DNA of 55,835 bases from positions 1 through 55,835 of the forward strand of contig JACQYT010000022.1 in NCBI GenBank assembly GCA_016208085.1, read 5' to 3'. Positions 1 through 7,171 of this stretch are shown here, piece by piece. Position 1 is the first letter of the stretch; the number at the start of each line of letters is the position of its first letter. Position numbers and translations under genes: made by a program. Below the pieces are notes generated by a model that was not told the DNA's origin, searched no databases, and saw nothing but the letters and a program-made list of their open reading frames with translations. The stretch comes from Elusimicrobiota bacterium. Lineage in GTDB: Bacteria; Elusimicrobiota; Elusimicrobia; Elusimicrobiales; UBA9959.

Positions 1-277
1 AATGTTCATAAGACATTCGTCGCTTATCGCGTTTCAATCCACTCCCCTCCTCGCGGAGAGGAGAAACTTTTTCCCAGGAGCGGAGTGATCTGGGTCAGGG
101 GTTTCAATCCACTCCCCTCCTCGCGGAGAGGAGAAACATAATAGGAGGAAAATAAAATGAAAAATCTGATGTTTCAATCCACTCCCCTCCTCGCGGAGAG
201 GAGAAACGGTGTGGCGCGCGGGGTGTGGCGCGCGGGGCGTGTTTCAATCCACTCCCCTCCTCGCGGAGAGGAGAAAC
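1..277 (-). CRISPR. Type I-C CRISPR array, leader-proximal end, cut by the window edge
   Basis: Four identical 37-nt repeats lie at 31-67, 101-137, 171-207 and 241-277, separated by three spacers of exactly 33 nt (68-100, 138-170, 208-240). Bases 1-30 are most of a fourth spacer, so the array continues beyond the left edge. On the minus strand each repeat ends in GTGGATTGAAAC, the usual 3' end of type I-C repeats, and contains a 6-bp stem (CTCCTC/GAGGAG) with a 5-nt loop for Cas5-type processing. This gives transcription on the minus strand, in line with the cas genes, with the leader at 278-461. All four repeats are identical, which suggests an array that has been active or recently maintained. 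Confidence 0.97.
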
Positions 278-461
278 TCTATACTACAAATATACAACGA
301 CCATAATACATGTTTCGTTTAAAATCGCCAACTTTGACAATTTCAAAAAACCCACTTTCAAAACTTTATGTTCGTCACCCAAATTATGCTTAATTCTCAT
401 GCTATTTTCACTTTCCGCCAATCCCTGAACACTAAACCATAGAACATGGTTGGCGCAAATC
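278..461 (-). promoter_or_regulatory. CRISPR leader
   Basis: This AT-rich, non-coding stretch lies between the cas2 stop and the first repeat on the minus strand, the expected place for an I-C leader. It contains the promoter listed separately and no believable gene. Spacer acquisition would be expected at the 277/278 boundary. Confidence 0.75.
303..331 (-). promoter_or_regulatory. Pre-crRNA promoter in the leader
   Basis: On the minus strand TTGGCG (326-331) is followed after exactly 17 nt by TATTAT (303-308). Transcription would start near 295-297, about 20 nt before the first repeat at 277. Hexamers, spacing and position all fit a sigma-70-type array promoter. No transcript data are available to me. 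Confidence 0.65.
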
Positions 462-752
462 TTATGCAATAAGCGGCCCGTCCAAATCAACAGGCTGCCC
501 AAGGCCGTAATGCTCAGTTCTTTTCTGTGACGCTTCGTCTATAAAATAAAACCGTAAACTATCCTCTTTTTCCTCAATTTCGGAAAGCAGACGGGCTTTG
601 AATTTAACCCACTCATTGTCGCCCACTTTACATTCGAAAACTGACTTTTGCACCCGCTGGCCGTAATCCTTGCAGGCCAGAGCAACCCGCCTTAATCTGC
701 GGCGGCCTTTTGCCGTTTCCGTGTTAACGTCGTAACCAACCACAATAATCAT
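462..752 (-). CDS. cas2: CRISPR-associated endoribonuclease-fold protein Cas2
   Basis: The 96-residue protein starts with MIIVVGYDVNTE, the first beta strand and conserved aspartate of the Cas2 ferredoxin-like fold, and continues with RRLRRVALACKDYGQRVQKSVFE pattern elements (shown here only as the region around residues 18-40) typical of I-C Cas2. Cas2 forms the central dimer of the Cas1-Cas2 integrase that inserts spacers at the leader end of the array. Length is normal and no frameshift is seen. It follows cas1 with a 3-nt gap, so the two are co-transcribed and probably translationally coupled. It is the last cas gene before the leader. Confidence 0.96.
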   Translation of the reverse strand: MIIVVGYDVNTETAKGRRRLRRVALACKDYGQRVQKSVFECKVGDNEWVKFKARLLSEIEEKEDSLRFYFIDEASQKRTEHYGLGQPVDLDGPLIA

Positions 753-755
753 AAA

Positions 756-1790
756 TCACCTTAAAACACAAGGAGGATATTCCTGTATATCCCCCCTGAT
801 ATAGCGCGCCAGCAGCCTGGCCTGGGCGAAAGGGAGCATCCCCACAGTCATCTTCTGCTCAAGCAACGGGTGCTCAACTTCTTCCTGCTTACGCTGCTGA
901 TAGCCGGAAACTACCGCCTTTCTGGCGGCATCGCTCATTTCAACCGCGCCGCCATCCCTTTTAGTGAAGCAGCCTTTATCAACTTCCCTTCTGTTTATAA
1001 GCGTTAAAACATGCCTGTCGGCTATCATAGGCCGGAATTCTTCCATCAAATCCAACGCAAGCGACGGGCGGCCGGGCCTGTCGGAATGCAGGAACCCCAC
1101 ATTGGGGTCTAAGCCGGCGGCGGTAAGGGCGGCAACGCAATCATGTAGCAACAAAGCATAGGAAAATGAGAGCAGAGCGTTAGCCGGATCCAGCGGAGGC
1201 CGCCGGTTCCTGTCCGTAATTTTAAAATTCTCCCGCTGCTGCTTCATAAGATTGTTGAAAACACCAAAATAAATTTTCGCGCTCTCTCCTTCATAACCAC
1301 GCGCCTCATCCACGAATTCGGCGGACTCCAGCTTTTTAATGAAATAAGCTATATCATGAGCAGCTTTATCCAGGGCCGCAACATCGTCCGCATTGTCTAT
1401 CTGCCTTGCGGTTCGCATAAGAATGCCGCGAGAATTCTGGAGTTTCCCGGCAATTATCCATCGGGCTATTTTGAGAGATTCATCCGGCTTGTCCGCTTTG
1501 CGGAACTGCTCGCGCCGAAGCAACACATTGCCGGACTGCGGAGCGTCCACCCTGGCTATGAGCCGGCCGGTTTCGCTCATAAACGTGAAAGCCGCGCCAT
1601 GTTCCATACAAAGCTGCATAACCCCGGGCGAGACCATAATATTGCCGAAAACACAGACAGATTCAAGATGATGAATGGGCACGCTAAGGCGCGTTTCTTT
1701 TTCAATTTCCACTTTAACCGTAAGATGGTCACGGTGGAGATACGCGCCCTGCGTCATCACATAAAGAGTATTTTGCGTCACAGAATCCAT
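756..1790 (-). CDS. cas1: CRISPR-associated integrase Cas1 (type I-C)
   Basis: The 344-residue protein is full length for Cas1. The metal-binding residues are in place: Glu167 in GYEGESAK, His235 in GFLHSDRPGRPS and Asp247 in the LALDLMEEFRP segment. Cas1 catalyses the two strand-transfer reactions that join a prespacer to the repeat. The start codon is only 4 nt after the stop of the inserted ATPase gene, and no Shine-Dalgarno sequence is seen in front of it, so translation probably depends on coupling to that gene. In a plain I-C operon cas1 follows cas4 directly; here its expression seems tied to the ATPase and its promoter. Confidence 0.97.
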   Translation of the reverse strand: MDSVTQNTLYVMTQGAYLHRDHLTVKVEIEKETRLSVPIHHLESVCVFGNIMVSPGVMQLCMEHGAAFTFMSETGRLIARVDAPQSGNVLLRREQFRKADKPDESLKIARWIIAGKLQNSRGILMRTARQIDNADDVAALDKAAHDIAYFIKKLESAEFVDEARGYEGESAKIYFGVFNNLMKQQRENFKITDRNRRPPLDPANALLSFSYALLLHDCVAALTAAGLDPNVGFLHSDRPGRPSLALDLMEEFRPMIADRHVLTLINRREVDKGCFTKRDGGAVEMSDAARKAVVSGYQQRKQEEVEHPLLEQKMTVGMLPFAQARLLARYIRGDIQEYPPCVLR

Positions 1791-1794
1791 AAAA

Positions 1795-3099
1795 TCAAAG
1801 GTAATAAACCGGCGCGAAAACTATTTTCGTTGAGCCGCGTCTGGCATGGCCCCGGTAGTTTTTGGTCAGAACCAGCCCGCGCGCCGGCTTGAAAGTTTCA
1901 ATAAAACTCGCGAAACTTCTGGATATTACGGGCTTTTCAAAGCGGGAATATTTCACCTCCACCGGGATAAGTCCGCCGGCGGCGTGGACGACGAAATCCA
2001 CCTCCGCCCCGGCTTTAGTCCTCCAGAAATTGATTCTCCCCATATCTTCACGTAATGAATTCAACCGCATAAATACGGCATTTTCAACAATTGCGCCCGT
2101 ATCCGGCCGTTTTCCCGGCGGATTTGTATTTTCAAGAAGATAATTTCTGAAGCCGAGGTCATAGAAATAGATTTTGGGGTTTTTGGAAAGTTCTTTCTGC
2201 CTGTTGACAAAAAACGGACGCAGCTCCGCACAGACAAATGTTTCCATAAGAATATTCAGGTGTTTTTTCAGGTTGCGGAAATCCAGCATTGATTCATTCC
2301 CAAGATCGCCGTAAACCACGATATTTCCGGTTTGCGCCGCCAGATACTGCGAAAGGAGAAGCAGATTTCTGTCTGTGGACAGCTCAAGCAGACCTTTAAC
2401 GTCTTTCAGGATATAACCATTGTAAATATCCCCGAGAACTTTCAACCGCTCCCGTTCTGTTCCGGAAAGAACGACAGCCGGATAACCTCCCCATGCGCAA
2501 AACTCCTCATAACGCGCCACTATCTCTTCATGGTAAGCGTCCTCGCCGGACCTGGACCGCGGCATTTTCCCTGCTATCATCCAGTTAAGAAGCTCGTCGC
2601 GCGCCGCCGATTGCACCGCCTCAAGCCTGGCATCACGCGCCCTGAGATACTCGGTGAAATCAAAAGGATAAAGATTGAAGGTTAAAATCCGCCCGACCAT
2701 GTATTTGCCGGTTTGCGCCTTTATTTCCAGGGAAGATGACCCCGTAACTATTATCTTCACGTTTTTCACGGTGTCATACACCAGCTTAAGTTTCTGTCCG
2801 CCGTCTTCGGCATACTGGAACTCGTCAATCATAAGCCAGGTTTGCCCCGGCGCGCCGGGCCTGGAGTAAGAGGCGGCAAGACCCGCCGGATCGCTCTCAA
2901 ACTGCCGCAGAAGACGCCTGTCCTCAAAAGTTATGATATGGACTGCATCTTTTCTCTTTTTCCGGCCGGCAGAAAGATACTCTTTTATAATTCCCAGAAA
3001 AACCGTTTTCCCGCACTGGCGCGGACCGAGAACCGCTATAAATTCCTTCCTCTCAAGGAACGGTTTTATTTTTTCAAGCAGATTTCTGTGAATAATCAT
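1795..3099 (-). CDS. AAA_14/DUF4143 ATPase inserted in the cas operon
   Basis: A 434-residue protein of the large AAA_14-DUF4143 family, whose cellular role is poorly known. Walker A is GPRQCGKT (residues 25-32), Walker B is in WLMIDEFQ, and a sensor-like VTGSSSLEI follows. The C-terminal DUF4143 part has the EVDFVV...PVEVKYS pattern of a restriction-endonuclease-like fold. The ATG at 3099 is preferred over the upstream extension to 3234, because GAGG precedes it and the extension overlaps cas4 out of frame. The gene sits between cas4 and cas1, not part of a standard I-C locus, and has its own promoter and operator (3100-3164). Such genes are often multicopy and apparently mobile. A CRISPR role is possible but not shown. 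Confidence 0.88.
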   Translation of the reverse strand: MIIHRNLLEKIKPFLERKEFIAVLGPRQCGKTVFLGIIKEYLSAGRKKRKDAVHIITFEDRRLLRQFESDPAGLAASYSRPGAPGQTWLMIDEFQYAEDGGQKLKLVYDTVKNVKIIVTGSSSLEIKAQTGKYMVGRILTFNLYPFDFTEYLRARDARLEAVQSAARDELLNWMIAGKMPRSRSGEDAYHEEIVARYEEFCAWGGYPAVVLSGTERERLKVLGDIYNGYILKDVKGLLELSTDRNLLLLSQYLAAQTGNIVVYGDLGNESMLDFRNLKKHLNILMETFVCAELRPFFVNRQKELSKNPKIYFYDLGFRNYLLENTNPPGKRPDTGAIVENAVFMRLNSLREDMGRINFWRTKAGAEVDFVVHAAGGLIPVEVKYSRFEKPVISRSFASFIETFKPARGLVLTKNYRGHARRGSTKIVFAPVYYL

Positions 3100-3164
3100 A
3101 ATCAACCTCACTATTACTGCAATTACTGCAATAATAGTATACCTAAAATTGTTTAATCCGCCAA
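3100..3164 (-). promoter_or_regulatory. Promoter and quasi-palindromic operator of the ATPase gene
   Basis: On the minus strand TTGGCG (3159-3164) and TATACT (3136-3141) are separated by 17 nt. Directly downstream, at 3111-3137, is a 27-bp imperfect palindrome containing two tandem 9-bp copies of ATTACTGCA (3113-3130). GAGG then precedes the ATG at 3099. The palindrome would overlap the transcription start, as an operator for autoregulation might. The promoter lies inside the 3' end of cas4. Confidence 0.6.
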
Positions 3165-3715
3165 GTAGCACCCCCGCCGTCACTCCCCAAAAACACAACG
3201 GTTGTACCCAGCCAATTTTCCCGGCCGGCTTCAAGCATGGCGCGGATATTATTTATAGTTTCAAACGTGGCGCCGCGCAGGGCCGTGTCAAAGACTACCT
3301 CACGGCGTTTTTTTGAGGCCGCGTGGAATATGGCGCCTTTGGGCACGGGAACACCCAGCATTTCTTCCAGGCAAAGCCCCTGGGCACAAAGCTGGGCGTC
3401 ATCGTTGACCCATTTACGGCGAGGTCCGCGCTTATAATCCACAGGCAGCGGCGCCTCCGGCCCGCCCGGCTGTTTATGAAATTCCACAATGTCCGCCTTA
3501 CCGCTTAAGCCCAGTTTTTTTGAGTAAAGCGGCAGGGCCCGGACAATCCGCACCCCGGCGCGGTTCTCCACGCCGGGCGTGTCCGCCCGGTCATGCAAAA
3601 AACTCCCCTCCAACGTGTAGGTATTATTGACAAACACGCCGTCCACATGAATCAATCCGCATCTCCTGGGACAAAAAAGATACTGGTTGATAGCGGAGAG
3701 AAGGATTTGTTCCAA
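3143..3715 (-). CDS. cas4: CRISPR-associated exonuclease Cas4, C-terminus degraded
   Basis: The 190-residue protein begins like I-C Cas4: the first cluster cysteines in YLFCPRRC, the EGSFLHDRAD segment, a RecB-type GKADIVE and PVDYKRG (Asp where Glu is more usual). Cas4 trims prespacers and selects their PAM. The C-terminus is abnormal. After MLEAGR it reads ENWLGTTVVFLGSDGGG and ends without the C-x2-C-x5-C cysteines that hold the 4Fe-4S cluster. Another frame of the same DNA reads GKLAGYNRC, a stop, then RRGCYLAD; its two cysteines are nine residues apart, the normal outer spacing. A frameshift plus later decay therefore looks likely. The change lies at the junction with the ATPase gene. 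N-terminal identity is firm; activity is doubtful. Confidence 0.88.
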   Translation of the reverse strand: MEQILLSAINQYLFCPRRCGLIHVDGVFVNNTYTLEGSFLHDRADTPGVENRAGVRIVRALPLYSKKLGLSGKADIVEFHKQPGGPEAPLPVDYKRGPRRKWVNDDAQLCAQGLCLEEMLGVPVPKGAIFHAASKKRREVVFDTALRGATFETINNIRAMLEAGRENWLGTTVVFLGSDGGGATWRIKQF

Positions 3716-3725
3716 GAACCTCTCC

Positions 3726-4655
3726 TTATAACAGTCGCAGGACTTCCACCCCGGGGAATTCTTTAAGCGGGCCCGCCGACGGAGTTTTTACAGCGTAATC
3801 GGCATATTTGCGGGGATTTTCCGCTTTCTTTTCCACTTCAATAAGCTCAAACAACTTATGAGCCGGCGCGCAGCCAAGTTTTGCCTGGGTGGAGCGCTGT
3901 TTTTCGTCTGCATCCGTGCCCACATGTTTAAATACGGTCAACATCTGGGAAGCCATAGTGCCTCTTGAGGCGGACCGGTCATGGTCGAACATCATCTTCA
4001 GAGATTCCCACAGAAGCGCCATGTCTTCCTCGGAAAATCCCGTACCATTCGGTTCCTGCGCCAGATTCGCGTTTATAAAACCGTGGCAGCGGTAAAGACC
4101 GTAAGGAATAAGGTTTTTACGGCCCATTTCGCCTTCGGTTTCCTTATCAACATCGGCAATGCGCGTTATACACAAATCCGATGCGATAACAGGATTTATA
4201 CTTCGCGAGAATGTTAATTGAAGCGGGCCTCTAATTTGACCGGCATTGGGACCAGTTGAAAGGACTCCACCAAAAGCCCTGATATCAAAATACCGTCCGC
4301 ACAGGTATTTTTGAATTGCCCGAATTTCTTTAGTCGGTCGAGCTTTCGCCTTTTTTTTGTCATGTGTCCCATCCGATTGTTTATATGAATCCACACCCAC
4401 CTTTTCACATGCCTCATCAAGGCGCGGATTAAGTGGTGAATGGTGTTGTATGAAGATATCTCTTTCGGAATTTCCGCAACATGCCTGCTGCACATAGTTT
4501 CTCACCTTGCGCTTTATGCAGACGTCGGAAACTATTCCCTGCAAAGTCTGCGGGTCAAGGCGCGGGGCGTTGGCGGCATCCGGGTCGCCGTTGGGGTTGC
4601 CGTCAAGGCAATCAAACAGGTAAACGAAGTCATAGCGGTTCTGTATAGCAGTCAT
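3726..4655 (-). CDS. cas7: Type I-C Cascade backbone protein Cas7 (Csd2)
   Basis: The 309-residue protein opens with the Csd2 signature: RYDFVYLFDCLDGNPNGDPD followed closely by APRLDPQTLQGIVSDVCIKRK. Cas7 subunits polymerise along the crRNA spacer and form the backbone of the Cascade surveillance complex. Later family blocks such as FGGVLSTGPNAGQIRGPLQ and FDHDRSASRG are present and the length is normal. It begins 12 nt after cas8c ends, with AGGAG before the ATG, and precedes cas4 by 10 nt, so it belongs to one operon running from cas3. Confidence 0.97.
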   Translation of the reverse strand: MTAIQNRYDFVYLFDCLDGNPNGDPDAANAPRLDPQTLQGIVSDVCIKRKVRNYVQQACCGNSERDIFIQHHSPLNPRLDEACEKVGVDSYKQSDGTHDKKKAKARPTKEIRAIQKYLCGRYFDIRAFGGVLSTGPNAGQIRGPLQLTFSRSINPVIASDLCITRIADVDKETEGEMGRKNLIPYGLYRCHGFINANLAQEPNGTGFSEEDMALLWESLKMMFDHDRSASRGTMASQMLTVFKHVGTDADEKQRSTQAKLGCAPAHKLFELIEVEKKAENPRKYADYAVKTPSAGPLKEFPGVEVLRLL

Positions 4656-4667
4656 TTTATTCTCCTT

Positions 4668-6434
4668 TTATTTCATCTTATTCTCAATACTTCTAGCCCG
4701 GTAGGCGGCTTTCTGGTGATAAAACCCTAGCGCGAAGCGTGCCTGTCCTTCAAGGTCAAGAGTTTTAGGCCAGGTTTTAAGATGGCCGGTAACTTCTTCA
4801 AGGTCTTTTTCCATATTAACAGCAGCTCCTGGTTTTTCTTTAGACATCTTGCTCAAGTGTTTTTGGGCATTATTGAATATGCGCCCATAAACAAGCGCCG
4901 GGGTAGTGCTGGCTGCGCCATACATCCGTTCAATAACGCCGGCACCAACGTCTCCAAGCGCAAGGAACTGCACACGGTCCAGCATTGCAAGCAGCCGGCC
5001 GCAGAGATACGCCGGGTCTTCCTGTTCCTGGTCAAGTTTTTCCTGCATTTTACTGTTCACCTCCTGATTTGATTGCGAACGGAGAAGGCATAAACGCATA
5101 ACAGCCGCCCTGCGCATCTCTTTGCCGAATTTGTCCGGGTCGTCGTCTTTAGACACATAAACTGACATCGCCGCCCGTTTAACCGCAAGACTTAACAAAA
5201 CTGCCGGCGGCGGTTTACCATTTAATGCTGCCTGAAGTAGTTGAATGGTGAGTTGTGGGGGAAGTTCATCGAATTTTTCACGGATTATTGCGCCTAATAA
5301 GGCAAAAAGCTTATGGTTTGTTTTTGCGGCGAGGCCGTCGGGCTGTATAATGGTTATATCTTGAAACCATTTTTTTAACGACGCTTTCGTCTTGCCAACG
5401 GTGGTTTCCATCCAATCGCGCACCATAACCCGGCCGCCGACACCGCTTAAAACCAGGCAATAGAAGTCGTCTTCTGCAATTCCGACCGCGTTTTTATCGC
5501 CGGGACCGGGCGCGGTTAAAAGTGCTCTAACATCTTCGTCCCCGGGTTCTTTTACCATAGCCCAAGGGTCGCATTGTGTCCCTTTCCGGGTCCAGAAACA
5601 GGCCACAGCTTCCGGCGGGAGATGCTCCCCTTTTTGAATCAGCGTATTTAGCGCTTCGCGGTATTTCGCCTCGTTTCCGGATGACACCGGCGCATTTAAT
5701 GCGTCTTTAAGGCCAAACGACTGGAATGCGGCTTTGTCGTTGGCAACCAACGACGTTCCTGACGGGTTCCCGCCGGGAACTCTCTTGATCTTCCCGTGAC
5801 TGGTTTTCGGATTTGAAATAATCGCCCCGGAAGAAATATCCGGACATGATTTCCCAGCTTCCTCCGACGGCATAAACTTCCGGGAATGTTCCGTCCAATA
5901 TTTTTTAATATCCGGCAAGGCGGTTAAAAGCGCACCGCCCACCGCAAAGATGATATTTTGACCGGGTTTGGCCCTTTGATCTTCCAAAGTCTTGATTATC
6001 AAATCAGAATGTCTCCGCGCAGAGATAAGTACGCTCAATTCCTTTTTGTTTTCACTCGCTTTTTCCCGGCACTCCTCAATCAGATTCCAGTAATATCGGT
6101 GTTGAGTCTTTAATTTTTCGATTTTTTTATCATCGGCCTCCGCATCCCGCCAAAAGAAAACCCTCTCCGCCGAGTCAACGATAAAATGGGCTATCTTTCC
6201 TCCATTCATCAGATTTGAGGGTGTATAAGGTATCAGAATTTGTTCGCCGACGTGCCTGGTTTTATTCTTTCCTTTGACCATTTTTTCTTCCACGCCTCTT
6301 GGTATTATGCCGATAAAATTACCGGCCGAATCAAGTTCCACTTGCCAATGTACTTTTCTATCTTTATCGGAATAAGTCTGGTCCGCGCCGAGGTTGTTCC
6401 TGTCCGCGTATTCCACAAGCCTTTGCAGTATCAT
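4668..6434 (-). CDS. cas8c: Type I-C Cascade large subunit Cas8c (Csd1)
   Basis: The 588-residue protein begins MILQRLVEYADR, the typical Csd1 N-terminus, and its length fits the family. Cas8c recognises the PAM and, in I-C, an internal start in its gene often also yields the small subunit Cas11c. The ATG at 6434 is chosen over an upstream ATG because AGGAGG precedes it and ATGA overlaps the cas5 stop by 4 nt, a sign of coupling. An internal start for a Cas11c product was not pinned down; the C-terminal ~120 residues (about 4668-5050) would be the place to look. No frameshift is seen. Confidence 0.94.
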   Translation of the reverse strand: MILQRLVEYADRNNLGADQTYSDKDRKVHWQVELDSAGNFIGIIPRGVEEKMVKGKNKTRHVGEQILIPYTPSNLMNGGKIAHFIVDSAERVFFWRDAEADDKKIEKLKTQHRYYWNLIEECREKASENKKELSVLISARRHSDLIIKTLEDQRAKPGQNIIFAVGGALLTALPDIKKYWTEHSRKFMPSEEAGKSCPDISSGAIISNPKTSHGKIKRVPGGNPSGTSLVANDKAAFQSFGLKDALNAPVSSGNEAKYREALNTLIQKGEHLPPEAVACFWTRKGTQCDPWAMVKEPGDEDVRALLTAPGPGDKNAVGIAEDDFYCLVLSGVGGRVMVRDWMETTVGKTKASLKKWFQDITIIQPDGLAAKTNHKLFALLGAIIREKFDELPPQLTIQLLQAALNGKPPPAVLLSLAVKRAAMSVYVSKDDDPDKFGKEMRRAAVMRLCLLRSQSNQEVNSKMQEKLDQEQEDPAYLCGRLLAMLDRVQFLALGDVGAGVIERMYGAASTTPALVYGRIFNNAQKHLSKMSKEKPGAAVNMEKDLEEVTGHLKTWPKTLDLEGQARFALGFYHQKAAYRARSIENKMK

Positions 6435-7171
6435 TTTGCCTCCTGGCCGGCGGCGCGCTTTACATGGTCCGAACGCCAATCCGGCACTCTGACAATACCG
6501 TTTTCAAGTTTTGCCTCAAAAAGAGAAAGCTGCCGGTGTTTTTGCAGCAAGGCATCATCCAGAATAAGGACCGGCTGCGCATTCAGGTCAAAAATATCAT
6601 AAAGCATCAAACCGAGATCGCGGGAATCGGCAATAGGGCGCTCATTTCCATCCGGCAGGGAAAAACTTGCCGCAAACTCCCGGCAACCGAAGTATGGATG
6701 CTGGAAACACTGGCCTTTCTGGACACGCCGGTTGAATTGTTCAGTATACTTCTTTACCAGATACACTGACCCGGAAGCCGCGAAAGGCCGGGGGTTAGCC
6801 TTGATAATATACGAGACATCCTTTAAGGCTATGGTCTGGCGCTGGGTGCGGCCTTCCCCCTCGTTGTCGGTGTCGTCTGCCATAAGAGGGGACAGCCGCC
6901 TTGTGCCGCGCATGGCGGACTCGGCATTCCTGCTTGATATTACTCCCTGCACCTCATTGCGCCGCAGATTTATGAACTGAATTTCTTTCAACACGCGGAT
7001 TTCCTCTATTTGCCAGCGGAATTCCGGCTTAAACAGTATAGCTTCAAGAAGCCCCCGCGCGGAGGAAGGCGTCGGAACAGAATAACTGACACGCTCCACC
7101 TTAAGTTCCGGCCTGGTAAAACATGCATATTCTCCCCAGGCTTTAAGAAAAACCGAATTGTTTTCGCTCAT
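6431..7171 (-). CDS. cas5c: Type I-C Cas5c (Cas5d), crRNA-processing Cascade subunit
   Basis: The 246-residue protein starts MSENNSVFLKAWGEYACF and continues with TRPELKVERVSYSVPTPSSA, the Cas5c N-terminal pattern. The glycine-rich-loop neighbourhood ARGLLEAILFKPEF follows. Type I-C lacks Cas6; Cas5c cuts pre-crRNA at the repeat stem base and stays on the 5' handle. The start at 7171 forms an ATGA overlap with the cas3 stop, and is preferred over an upstream ATG that would overlap cas3 further. The length is slightly above the usual ~230 residues. Confidence 0.95.
   Translation of the reverse strand: MSENNSVFLKAWGEYACFTRPELKVERVSYSVPTPSSARGLLEAILFKPEFRWQIEEIRVLKEIQFINLRRNEVQGVISSRNAESAMRGTRRLSPLMADDTDNEGEGRTQRQTIALKDVSYIIKANPRPFAASGSVYLVKKYTEQFNRRVQKGQCFQHPYFGCREFAASFSLPDGNERPIADSRDLGLMLYDIFDLNAQPVLILDDALLQKHRQLSLFEAKLENGIVRVPDWRSDHVKRAAGQEAK

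Noticed and set aside
138-170. Self-targeting of the cas7 start region by spacer 2
   Set aside because: Both contain AGGAG-like, AT-rich sequence and ATG, but they differ at many positions; the likeness is only that of two ribosome binding sites.
225-502. Small open frames across the array end and leader on both strands
   Set aside because: They run through repeat, spacer and leader sequence, resemble no protein, and the promoter and array explain the region.
3100-3234. Upstream extension of the ATPase gene (46 more residues)
   Set aside because: It overlaps cas4 out of frame, lacks family similarity, and the ATG at 3099 has a ribosome binding site and promoter.
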